From JADLGL01 sp963667605 (GTDB lineage: Bacteria; Pseudomonadota; Alphaproteobacteria; Rhizobiales; Kaistiaceae), in NCBI GenBank assembly GCA_963667605.2, contig CAXXUZ010000003.1:868001-932000 (forward strand): 64,000 nucleotides of DNA, read 5' to 3'. Under the pieces are notes generated by a model, which searched no databases, was not told where the DNA came from, and saw only the letters and a program-made list of their open reading frames with translations. Made by a program: the position numbers and the translations under genes. Positions 54,209 to 61,599 of this stretch are shown here, piece after piece (the first letter of the stretch is position 1; every line of letters starts with the position of its first letter).

Positions 54209-54364
54209 ATGAAATACTGTGAAGCTATTCACTTCCGAGCGGAGGCTGACACGGCCGACTGGCTTCGAGACGAAGCCGAGCGTCGTGGTGAGACACTGTC
54301 CGAGATCATTCGATCGGCCTTGAACCAAGGGCGGCCCGAATCTTTAGCGAAGGGGACTAGATGA
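54209..54364 (+). CDS. ribbon-helix-helix (CopG-like) small protein
   Basis: 51 residues: MKYCEAIHFRAEADTADW then LRDEAERRGETLSEIIRSAL. A beta-strand, two helices with the conserved GETLSEIIRSAL second helix, matching RHH DNA-binding proteins. It lies 35 bp before the DUF5681 gene, same strand. Likely a small transcriptional regulator; no toxin gene is seen beside it. Confidence 0.7.
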   Translation: MKYCEAIHFRAEADTADWLRDEAERRGETLSEIIRSALNQGRPESLAKGTR

Positions 54365-54399
54365 TGGCCAGCTACCTGAGAACGGGCTGGAACAGGTGA

Positions 54400-54825
54400 A
54401 TGACTAAACTAGCAAATGGACAATTCCAGCAAGGCTTACAATCTCCCGAAGTTGTTTCAACACGCAAGAAGGAACTGCCGGCGGCAATGCAGCCGTTTCG
54501 GTGGCAGCCGGGGCAATCGGGAAATCCGGCTGGTAGACCACCAGGCTCAAGAAACAAGCTCGGTGAGAAGTTCGTCGCCGACCTGTACGAGCACTGGCAG
54601 CGCAACGGCACCGAAGTGCTGGACAGAGCTGCCAAGGAAAAGCCAGCCGACTACCTCAAGGTCGTCGCCATGATCCTACTGAAGGATATCAGGGTGACGT
54701 TGGAGACAATGTCCGACAATGAGCTGTCTCGGAGGATCGAACAGCTCACCGACTCTCTTGGCTTGGAGATAGTCCAGAAGGCTCCGAAGACGATCGAGCA
54801 GGCTTCCCATGTCCTTCCCAAATGA
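54400..54825 (+). CDS. DUF5681-domain protein
   Basis: 141 residues. Signature FRWQPGQSGNPAGRPPGSRNKLGEKFVADLYEHW near residue 33, the DUF5681 motif found in phage and island proteins near terminase or regulatory genes. A helical C-terminal region follows with DYLKVVAMILLKDIRVTLE. Function unknown. No terminase is seen nearby. Confidence 0.85.
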   Translation: MTKLANGQFQQGLQSPEVVSTRKKELPAAMQPFRWQPGQSGNPAGRPPGSRNKLGEKFVADLYEHWQRNGTEVLDRAAKEKPADYLKVVAMILLKDIRVTLETMSDNELSRRIEQLTDSLGLEIVQKAPKTIEQASHVLPK

Positions 54826-55049
54826 TGAAGTCGGGAATAAAGACACCGGCCAAGCCTAGCAGCGTCAACGCTTCTGAGTGGGCGGACCCTCTTACTGCCA
54901 GATAGAGAATCGCTGAATTCGTCGGTCGTCCGACGGCGTCGAACTAAACCAGATCCTCCGAAACCAGACCCCCTTATGGGGCACTTTTAGATTTCGGGAC
55001 GGAGGCCACTAGCCCCTCCGCATATTTCCACCTCACGCGAGACTGGCTT
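54826..55049. other. non-coding stretch between DUF5681 gene and transposase remnant
   Basis: No gene, RNA or repeat recognised; short frames only. Confidence 0.5.
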
Positions 55050-55390
55050 GCACCGCCACCAAGTGTGAGCCTTGCCCAAGAGCAGATTGTTGCCGACGAA
55101 GCTAGCCACTGGGACATTCTTCACAGCTCGTTCGAGGCGCAGCGCATCGATCACCGCGTGGCCTACAGCCTCGATGGGGTCAACGCCAATTAGGCTGAGA
55201 GCTTCTTTAGCCGCTTGCCCCGTATGATCGCCGGCCAGCACCACCACGTCTCAGCGCGACACTTGCACGCCTACGCGGCTCAGGCCGCTTCGATGGAGGA
55301 CCACCGTCGCCGCGACAACGGTGCCAACACATTCGGTGCGTTGGCCTTGGCACTAACGCGCGGTCAGCCGTCAATGGTGCGGATATTGGC
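55050..55390 (+). pseudogene. ISXO2-like (IS1595-family) transposase remnant
   Basis: A plus frame reads IVADEASHWDILHSSFEAQRIDHRVAYSLDGVNAN, then a TAG stop, then AESFFSRLPRMIAGQHHHVSARHLHAYAAQAASMEDHRRRDNGANTFGAL. This is the C-terminal half of an ISXO2-like transposase, where DEA(S/H)HWD and N-Q-AESFFSRLRR are typical. An internal stop and the missing N-terminus make it a relic. Confidence 0.78.
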
Positions 55391-55758
55391 AGCGAGTGCG
55401 TTGATCGACGTTCGCGACTGCCAATCCACAGCCTGGAAAAAATCGGTGGATTCACGCGAGTAAACGCTTGACGTGGCGATTCGTCACGTTTCCTTTACCA
55501 ATGTTGCCGAAATACAACATCCTTACTATGTGTTGGGCTCGACCCGGTTTCTCGGCACTACCTGTAGTCTGAGCAGGCTTTGCCGCTCAGAACGGCCGAC
55601 GCTCGAAAAAAAGATTCTTTCTCCATTTCAACGAATCAGTCACGCAACGCCACAAAACTACCCTGGAATGACCCAACGAACTTTTTGGTTGAAGTGTAAA
55701 CACTCCTGACTAAAAAGGTACGGGAAGTGGGGGGGCCTTTAAGCGGGCTAAGAAACAG
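55391..55758. other. non-coding stretch after the ISXO2-like relic
   Basis: About 370 bp with no gene I can support. It contains A-rich and G-rich short runs (seven G near 55730) and no clear hairpin terminator. Confidence 0.5.
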
Positions 55759-55968
55759 ATGAAGCGCGACGATGGTACGGTTACAGACGAAGAACTGCTA
55801 CGCCAGTGGTTTGGTCGAGAAAAGTTGGAAAAAGGCCTTCTCGATATGAAGTGCTTCATTGCCGATTCGGAGCGTGCAACCGTCGCCGAAGCCGTACGTG
55901 AGCTATTGGCACTAACCCAAGACGGAGGCCGGCAAGCGGTGCGTGTCGCGGCGGCGGCCGAAATTTAG
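55759..55968 (+). CDS. small hypothetical protein
   Basis: 69 residues, mostly helical and charged: TVTDEELLRQWFGREKLEKGLLDMKCFIADSERATVAEAVRELLALTQDGG. No family recognised. Isolated on the plus strand between two non-coding stretches. Confidence 0.45.
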   Translation: MKRDDGTVTDEELLRQWFGREKLEKGLLDMKCFIADSERATVAEAVRELLALTQDGGRQAVRVAAAAEI

Positions 55969-56321
55969 ATCGTTCCCAATCTCTTTGTTGCAAGCCCTTT
56001 AAGAGCCAAACTAACAATTGACAGGCAATACCTTTGCGGAGGCTGCGGCCCTCGCTCGAAACCTCCCTGAGCCGGGTCGCTCAACTAGAAGATACAGTGC
56101 TGGTGGACGGGCAATTGCCCGTTGCCATCGATGTCTTCACGCTCGCCCGCTTGGCCGAGCAGCAATATTCGCGTGAAGGCCTCTCCTATGAGGTCATCAA
56201 AAAAACCCCTGTTTTAGACGTCGTTCTTGGCAACTGATTCCGCTACTCTGACCGTGCAGAGATCAATGTAGCATCACGCCTGAACACTTGCTGGTTTAGG
56301 TTTGTTGCATGCAAAGAGCTG
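55969..56321. other. about 350 bp with no firm gene
   Basis: A frame from 56034 to 56237 reads RVAQLEDTVLVDGQLPVAIDVFTLARLAEQQYSREGLSYEVIKKTPVLDVVLGN. It could be a 60-residue protein, but another open frame overlaps it and no start signal is evident. Confidence 0.35.
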
Positions 56322-56627
56322 ATGCACCTTATGTGCGACACTGAAGTCTCGCATTTTGCCAAAGACCCAGTCGAACAGATCGCAAACGCACTGGAGAAAT
56401 CATATCCGAGGCGTCCTGAAGACCATCTAGATTCGGAAGATTTCGCCTATTATACCGCGCTGGAGTTTCTGTATCCGTGGCCGACGCGGTTCAAAACCAC
56501 AGGTGATTTGGGAGGTTTGTCGCACTTCAAAGTAGCCGATCGGCTCAAAATACCTGAACGAACGATCGAACACTATCTCCTTTCGTCTTACGGAAAGCTG
56601 TCTGAGTTCGTCAACGGTCAGCTCTGA
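56322..56627 (+). CDS. hypothetical protein with C-terminal HTH-like segment
   Basis: 101 residues. EQIANALEKSYPRRPEDHLDSEDFAYYTALEFLYPWPTRFKTTGDLGG is followed by FKVADRLKIPERTIEHYLLSSYGKLSEFV, which has the rhythm of a helix-turn-helix. It is convergent with the integrase gene. Not recognised beyond that. Confidence 0.45.
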   Translation: MHLMCDTEVSHFAKDPVEQIANALEKSYPRRPEDHLDSEDFAYYTALEFLYPWPTRFKTTGDLGGLSHFKVADRLKIPERTIEHYLLSSYGKLSEFVNGQL

Positions 56628-56700
56628 CTAGCTCCCAAATCATGTATTGCCCAGTCCTTCGGCGGCGCACCAGCATTCCCCGCCGCCACGCGGGCCGGCG

Positions 56701-58005
56701 CTATGCTCGGGCCGCCGATATCGCGGTAACGTTCGAGCCCCGAGACTCCCCGCTAACGATCTCCTTCAACAGCGCAGCCCAGGCGTCCAGCGCTTGTCGC
56801 TTCTCGGCCAGATACGAATTTCTGTCATAGACGGCGGTGACTGCCGCAGCGCCGCCGGAATCGGAGAGCTGATTGAGCACGCGGCTGACCAAAAAACGCG
56901 AAACCCCGATCCGCTCCCTAGTAAGGTTGCTGGCTCCGGTGCGACGGAAATCGTGGGCTGTCGCGTCCTTGATCTCGTGCCGTCTCGTTAGCCGTCTCAC
57001 CGCAAGCGTAAGCGCATCCCGCCTGATCGGCTTTTCTGGCGAGCGCGGTGAGGGGAAGCCAAACTCGCTTGGACCTGACCCGGTGAGAGTAAATGCCGTG
57101 CGTATTGTTTCCATAGCTGCATCAGAAAGCGGGACCGCGTGAGTGCGGTGGTTCTTTGTTCGATAGCCCGGAATCGTCCAGACCTGTGCCACCTCGTCAA
57201 TCTCGCTTGCATGAAGTCCAACAACCTCCCCACCTCTTTGCAACGTCAGCATTGCCAATCGTATCGCCAGCGCTGTCCCTGGCGATACCAATCCCCCACG
57301 ATCAGGATCTGCCGCCGTCCAGATCAGCCTTAGTTCCGGGTCAGAAAGGACTCGATCTCGCTGGCCGGGAGCCGGCAATTCCGTCAGCTGGGCCGGGTTG
57401 GCCTCCGCGATCTCCCGCCGGATGGCGTAATTGTGCGCCTGACGTATGACGGCACGGCATTGTCGGGCTGTCGAAGGCGCACCATCACCGACGTCATCTA
57501 GAAAAGATTGGAGCAGCGAGCGGATGAGCTCCGGAATATCAAGATTACCGAGGGCAGGCTTAATATGGCGCGCGAAATAGTACCGCTCGAGCGCCAGCGT
57601 TCTCGTCCGCTTCATCCTCGCGTTCGGCCGATGTTTGCCTCGCTCGCCGTCTCGAAGATATCTCTCGATAAGTTCGCCTACGGAGGCCACCCTTGGGGCG
57701 CTTGCAGATGCTCGGAAGGCCCGCTTGATACCGGCGGGGTCCAATCCCTTGGCCACACTACCCAGTACCGCCAGCGCTTCCTCGCGAGCCGTCGCAAGGT
57801 CTACTGCGGGGTACGCCCCAAGGCCCAGGCGCCGCTGTTTTCCGGCTGTGTTTCGATAGCGCAGCGTCCAGCTCTTCCCGCCCAGCGGTGTCACACGGAG
57901 GGCTAGCCCTCGCACCTTCGAATCGGGATACTCGACCTGGTGTTTCCCGACAGGCTTCGCAGCCTCCACTGAAGTCGCGATCGTTAGTTTTTTCAACCGA
58001 ACCAC
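56701..58005 (-). CDS. tyrosine integrase of the leuS island
   Basis: 434 residues, full length. The N-terminal DUF4102-like arm-binding domain is YPDSKVRGLALRVTPLGGKSWTLRYRNTAGKQRRLGLGAYPAVDLATAREEA. The core-binding region follows, then the catalytic residues: Arg in LTLQRGGEVVGLHASEID, H-x-x-R in AHDFRRTGASNL, and Tyr in AAAVTAVYDRNSYLAEKRQAL. P4-like integrases recombine att repeats for integration and, with AlpA, excision. Its 5' end lies 137 bp from attR, the usual arrangement. Confidence 0.93.
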   Translation of the reverse strand: MVRLKKLTIATSVEAAKPVGKHQVEYPDSKVRGLALRVTPLGGKSWTLRYRNTAGKQRRLGLGAYPAVDLATAREEALAVLGSVAKGLDPAGIKRAFRASASAPRVASVGELIERYLRDGERGKHRPNARMKRTRTLALERYYFARHIKPALGNLDIPELIRSLLQSFLDDVGDGAPSTARQCRAVIRQAHNYAIRREIAEANPAQLTELPAPGQRDRVLSDPELRLIWTAADPDRGGLVSPGTALAIRLAMLTLQRGGEVVGLHASEIDEVAQVWTIPGYRTKNHRTHAVPLSDAAMETIRTAFTLTGSGPSEFGFPSPRSPEKPIRRDALTLAVRRLTRRHEIKDATAHDFRRTGASNLTRERIGVSRFLVSRVLNQLSDSGGAAAVTAVYDRNSYLAEKRQALDAWAALLKEIVSGESRGSNVTAISAARA

Positions 58006-58010
58006 CCCCT

Positions 58011-58028
58011 AGGTCTCAAATAGGTCAC
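58011..58028 (+). repeat. right arm-type repeat AGGTCTC-N4-AGGTCAC
   Basis: 17 of 18 bases match the left copy at 37580-37597. It lies just upstream of the integrase start, where it could also take part in integrase autoregulation. Confidence 0.6.
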
Positions 58029-58141
58029 AAAAAAAGGAAATAGCATGAGCAGGCCTGCCACTCAATGAAACAACCAACAGACTTGTGCCAAACGCTTTTT
58101 CGTCGTGGTTGGTATTTAGTGAAATCGGCTGAAACGGTCGG

Positions 58142-58175
58142 ATCGTCAATGTGGTGGTCTGAAGCGCCGGCCGAG
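58142..58175 (+). repeat. attR, 34-bp direct repeat
   Basis: Identical to attL at 37478-37511. It contains a copy of the last leuS codons and stop, out of context, and ends 20 bp before the holA start. Confidence 0.9.
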
Positions 58176-58195
58176 CTCGACCTGAACCCCAGTCG

Positions 58196-59236
58196 ATGAC
58201 GCATCTCCGCGACGCCGAGATTGATCGTTTCCTCGCCCATCCGGCCGCGGATAAAGCGGTCGTTCTGTTTTTTGGGCCCGATCCCGGCTCCGTGTCCGAG
58301 CGGGCCGCGGCGTTGACACATCGCTTGATCGGCGACGATTTACTGGCGGTAAGACGCTTCGACGAGAGCGACCTTGCCGCCGAACCCGGCATGCTTGCGG
58401 ACGAAGCCAATGGTGCGTCGCTTTTCTCGGGTCGGCGGGTGATCCGGATTCGCGCAGCCGGCAATCGATCGATAGCAACGGATTTGCGGCCCATCCTCGA
58501 GGCCCCACCGGAAAACACCTGGATCGTCATTGAGGCAGGCGATCTTCGCAAGACGGCAGCGCTGCGAAAATTGTGCGAAGACGACGCCCGTGCCGCAGCG
58601 ATCGGCTGCTATCCCGACAATGACGCTTCACTGGGCCAGCTGATAGACACCGAAACTGCCGGGGCAGGCCTCCAAATTGAGCCGGAGGCCCGAGCGGTAT
58701 TGGTCAGTTTGCTCGGAGCCGATCGTGCCGCTAGCCGCAGCGAAATCCGCAAGCTCTGTCTCTATGCGCAATCCGGCGACAGGATCACCATTGCCGACGT
58801 CACCGCATCAATCGGCGACGGCGCAGCCTTCGCGACCGACGACGTCGTCTATGCCGCCGCCATGGGCGATCACGCCGCCCTCGATCGTGGCTTCCGAAGG
58901 TTGTTGGCCGCGGGCACCGCAGCGTCGACGATCGGCACCGCCACAGAGCGGCATTTCCTGCTGCTGCACCGGCTGCAATCGGCAATCGATCATGGCACCA
59001 ACCTCAGCGCTGCGACGCAGAGCCTTCGTCCACCGCCGCTGCCCTCTCGCCGGGTTCTGATCGAGCGCCAGTTGCAGCTCTGGCCTCTCGAGAGCTTGAA
59101 CAACGCCTTGCAACGCCTGAACCAAGCGATGATCGATTCGCGGCTTCATCCGGCCATTTCCGGGGCCGTCATCGCCCGCTGCCTTGTCGCCCTGGCGGCG
59201 CTCGCCAAGCGACGCTCGCGGCGTCGAGCGGCCTAG
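58196..59236 (+). CDS. holA: DNA polymerase III subunit delta
   Basis: 346 residues. FFGPDPGSVSERAAALTHRLIG is the AAA+-like N-terminus, followed by LFSGRRVIRIRAAGN and VIEAGDLRKTAALRKLCED. Next comes GADRAASRSEIRKLCLYA in the lid and RRVLIERQLQLWPLESLNNALQRLNQA in the collar. Delta opens the beta sliding clamp in the clamp loader. In related genomes lptE often stands between leuS and holA; here only attR separates the island from holA. Its stop overlaps that of convergent parB in a CTAG. Confidence 0.93.
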   Translation: MTHLRDAEIDRFLAHPAADKAVVLFFGPDPGSVSERAAALTHRLIGDDLLAVRRFDESDLAAEPGMLADEANGASLFSGRRVIRIRAAGNRSIATDLRPILEAPPENTWIVIEAGDLRKTAALRKLCEDDARAAAIGCYPDNDASLGQLIDTETAGAGLQIEPEARAVLVSLLGADRAASRSEIRKLCLYAQSGDRITIADVTASIGDGAAFATDDVVYAAAMGDHAALDRGFRRLLAAGTAASTIGTATERHFLLLHRLQSAIDHGTNLSAATQSLRPPPLPSRRVLIERQLQLWPLESLNNALQRLNQAMIDSRLHPAISGAVIARCLVALAALAKRRSRRRAA

Positions 59237-60102
59237 AGCGATTGCAGGCGGCGGCAGATCTCATCCAATTGTTCAAGGTCGAGATAACCGATCCGGACTT
59301 CACCGGTGCCATTCGACCGGTGATCGACAGTCACTTTCAGTCCGGTGGCGTCCGAAAGCGCCCTCTCCAGCGCGACGGTATCTCCATCCTTTGCGGCGGT
59401 CCTTTTGGCCTTGCGACCACCCGTCGGCTTCCGACCGAGGCTCTCGGCGTCGCGAACCGAGAGGCCGGTCTCGACGATTCGCTTGGCCATCGCGGCCGGA
59501 TCGTCGGCACCGATCAGCGCCCGGGCGTGACCAGCGGTAAGCTGGCCGGTACGGAGATAGGCTTGAACGGGCTCGGGTAACTTGAGAAGGCGCAGCATAT
59601 TGGCCACGTGCGGACGACTCTTGCCGATCGACTCGGCAATGTCGGCCGGGCTGTAGCCGAAACTGTCCACGAGTTGGTGGTAGCCGGTCGCCTCCTCAAT
59701 CGGATTGAGATCGGACCGTTGCACGTTCTCGACAAGCGCCAGCTCAAGCGCTTCCTTGTCCGACACTTCGTGAATCAGCACCGGCACTTCATGCAGGCCC
59801 GCCCGTTGCGCTGCCCGCCACCGGCGTTCACCGGCGATAATCTCGTAGGAACCGCTCGCGCCGGCCACCGGACGAACCAGGATCGGCTGAACAATCCCCT
59901 TTTCCCGGATCGAGGCAGACAAAGCATCGAGTTCATCGCCGTCGAATGCCATTCGGGGATTAGCCGGATTGGGCCTCAGGAACTCGATCGGCAACCTCCG
60001 GCTGGAGCGAACGCGGTCAAGCACCACCGCCTCGCCTTCGACGTCGCCGATTAACGCCGCCAATCCGCGTCCAAGAGCCCTTCGTCCGCCTTCGTCAGCC
60101 AC
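59233..60102 (-). CDS. parB: chromosome partitioning protein ParB
   Basis: 289 residues. N-terminal RRALGRGLAALIGD is the ParA-contact tail. The CTPase/clamp domain has EFLRPNPANPRMAFDGDELDALSASIREKGIVQPILVRP and the GERRWRAAQRAG box. The HTH is TGYHQLVDSFGYSPADIAESIGKSRPHVANMLRLL. It binds parS and spreads as a sliding clamp to segregate origins. Two parS sites lie in this same cluster. Confidence 0.96.
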   Translation of the reverse strand: MADEGGRRALGRGLAALIGDVEGEAVVLDRVRSSRRLPIEFLRPNPANPRMAFDGDELDALSASIREKGIVQPILVRPVAGASGSYEIIAGERRWRAAQRAGLHEVPVLIHEVSDKEALELALVENVQRSDLNPIEEATGYHQLVDSFGYSPADIAESIGKSRPHVANMLRLLKLPEPVQAYLRTGQLTAGHARALIGADDPAAMAKRIVETGLSVRDAESLGRKPTGGRKAKRTAAKDGDTVALERALSDATGLKVTVDHRSNGTGEVRIGYLDLEQLDEICRRLQSL

Positions 60103-60135
60103 TGGATTCTATACCTCGTTCCGTATCCGAATCGA

Positions 60136-60942
60136 TCATGCGGCGGTCAATTGACGCTCGCGCTTTATGATCTCGGAGGCCAATCGCAAATAGGCTTGGC
60201 TACCGCTTGATTTGAAATCGTAGAGCATCACCGGCTTGCCGTGCGATGGCGCCTCCGAGATCCGGACATTGCGGGGGATCACCGTGTCGTAAACTGCGTG
60301 TCCCATCTGGGCGCGAACGTCGGCTGCAACCTGCCCGGAGAGATTGTTGCGGCTATCGAACATCGTGAGAACGATACCGTGAATGCTCAGCTCCGGATTC
60401 AACGCTCGCTGCACCTGCTGCACCGTATTCAGAAGTTGACTTAGTCCTTCCAGGGCGAAGAACTCGCATTGCAGCGGCACCAGAACCGAATGCGCGGCCG
60501 CCATTGCATTGATTGTCAGCAAATTGAGCGATGGCGGGCAGTCGATCAGCACATAGCAAAATTTTCGTGCCTGACTCGACCCCAGTGAGTCAATTGCCTG
60601 CCTCAAGCGGAACGATCGATCGGCATCGCCGGCGATCTGTAACTCGACGCCGAGCAGGTCGAGAGTGGAGGGCGCCACCCACAGGCCCGGCACCGCGGTC
60701 GGGACGACCACCTCGCCAAGGCTCACCTCGCCGACCATCGCATCGTACGTTGAAAGCTTGCGATCGCGGCGGTCAATTCCGAGACCGGTCGAGGCGTTTC
60801 CCTGCGGGTCGAGATCAATAATCAGCACGTCTTCGCCGGTGGCGGCAAACGCCGTGCCAAGATTGATTGCCGTAGTCGTCTTGCCAACGCCACCCTTCTG
60901 ATTGGCAAGAGCAATCACCCGTGGGCGTTTAGGAAGCGCCAT
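60136..60942 (-). CDS. parA: chromosome partitioning ATPase ParA
   Basis: 268 residues. Deviant Walker A NQKGGVGKTTTAINLG near residue 14, VLIIDLDPQGNASTGLG, and IDCPPSLNLLTINAM as Walker B. Cytosolic, nucleoid-bound; drives ParB-parS complexes apart. 33 bp upstream of parB in the same direction and 4 bp after rsmG, a single transcription unit. Confidence 0.96.
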   Translation of the reverse strand: MALPKRPRVIALANQKGGVGKTTTAINLGTAFAATGEDVLIIDLDPQGNASTGLGIDRRDRKLSTYDAMVGEVSLGEVVVPTAVPGLWVAPSTLDLLGVELQIAGDADRSFRLRQAIDSLGSSQARKFCYVLIDCPPSLNLLTINAMAAAHSVLVPLQCEFFALEGLSQLLNTVQQVQRALNPELSIHGIVLTMFDSRNNLSGQVAADVRAQMGHAVYDTVIPRNVRISEAPSHGKPVMLYDFKSSGSQAYLRLASEIIKRERQLTAA

Positions 60943-60945
60943 TTC

Positions 60946-61599
60946 TCAGTTCTCCGAACGGGCATCGCCGCGCGCCAGGCGCAACTCAACGATGACACCC
61001 GAACCGATTCGACTTGGATGTTCTACCAGAACAAAATCGGTTCGGTCAGGCATCGCGGCCAGCTCTTTCGCAAAGTCCAGACCTTTATGGAGATAGGCTG
61101 GCACACCTTTCGCCAGAATAGGTCGAAGCCAAACCGCCAATTGCCGCAGCGGTGCCAACGCTCGGGCCGAGATCGCGTCAATCGGCTCCGCCCATTGCTG
61201 CAAAATCACCTCGATCCGGACATTGTGGACAATTGCCGGCGCCCCCATAACCCGAGCAGCCTCGGCCAGAAACGCACATTTTCGACCATTGCTTTCGATA
61301 AGATGCACGGTCGCGCCCTCGGACTCCGCCAGCAAAGCGGCCAATACCATTCCCGGAAACCCTGCTCCGCTGCCAATATCGAGCCATTGCCGAGCGGCCG
61401 GCGCCAATGCGAGGAGTTGCGCGGAATCGGCAATGTGCCGCATCCAAATCTCGTCCAGAGCGCCGGGCCCGACCAGATTCTGAACCCTCTGCCAATCGCC
61501 GAGCAGTTCAACGAATCGATCAAGCCGCTGGGTTGTTTCACGTGAAACAGGCCCAATGCCGGCGGCCGCCAATGCCGCCTCGGCCTCATCCCTCGGCAC
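60946..61599 (-). CDS. rsmG: 16S rRNA (guanine527-N7)-methyltransferase
   Basis: 217 residues from a GTG at 61599. SAM motif WLDIGSGAGFPGMVLA near residue 67, HLIESNGRKCAFLAEAARVMGA, and ISARALAPLRQL. It methylates G527 of 16S rRNA. The GTTTCACGTGAAAC coding Val-Ser-Arg-Glu-Thr is part of a parS site. The gene overlaps the end of mnmG by 14 bp. Confidence 0.94.
   Translation of the reverse strand: MPRDEAEAALAAAGIGPVSRETTQRLDRFVELLGDWQRVQNLVGPGALDEIWMRHIADSAQLLALAPAARQWLDIGSGAGFPGMVLAALLAESEGATVHLIESNGRKCAFLAEAARVMGAPAIVHNVRIEVILQQWAEPIDAISARALAPLRQLAVWLRPILAKGVPAYLHKGLDFAKELAAMPDRTDFVLVEHPSRIGSGVIVELRLARGDARSEN
61534..61549. promoter_or_regulatory. parS site 1
   Basis: The perfect 16-bp palindrome TGTTTCACGTGAAACA, the canonical ParB-binding sequence, inside rsmG. 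It is encoded as part of the codons Val-Ser-Arg-Glu-Thr. Confidence 0.95.

Larger units (their letters stand above)
37512..58141 (+). mobile_element. integrative island in the 3' end of leuS
   Basis: About 20.6 kb between perfect 34-bp direct repeats (37478-37511 and 58142-58175). A full-length tyrosine integrase gene ends the right side. Contents in order: zinc-finger protein, AlpA-like regulator, small protein, ParB-like, Toprim, DUF3631, beta-helix, Sel1, nuclease, regulators and integrase. Four IS630 copies lie inside. The leuS and holA flanks are core genes. Confidence 0.88.

Noticed and set aside
58142..58195. Short frame MWWSEAPAELDLNPSR over attR as a peptide gene
   Set aside because: It is produced by reading the leuS 3' end copy in another frame and has no ribosome-binding site.
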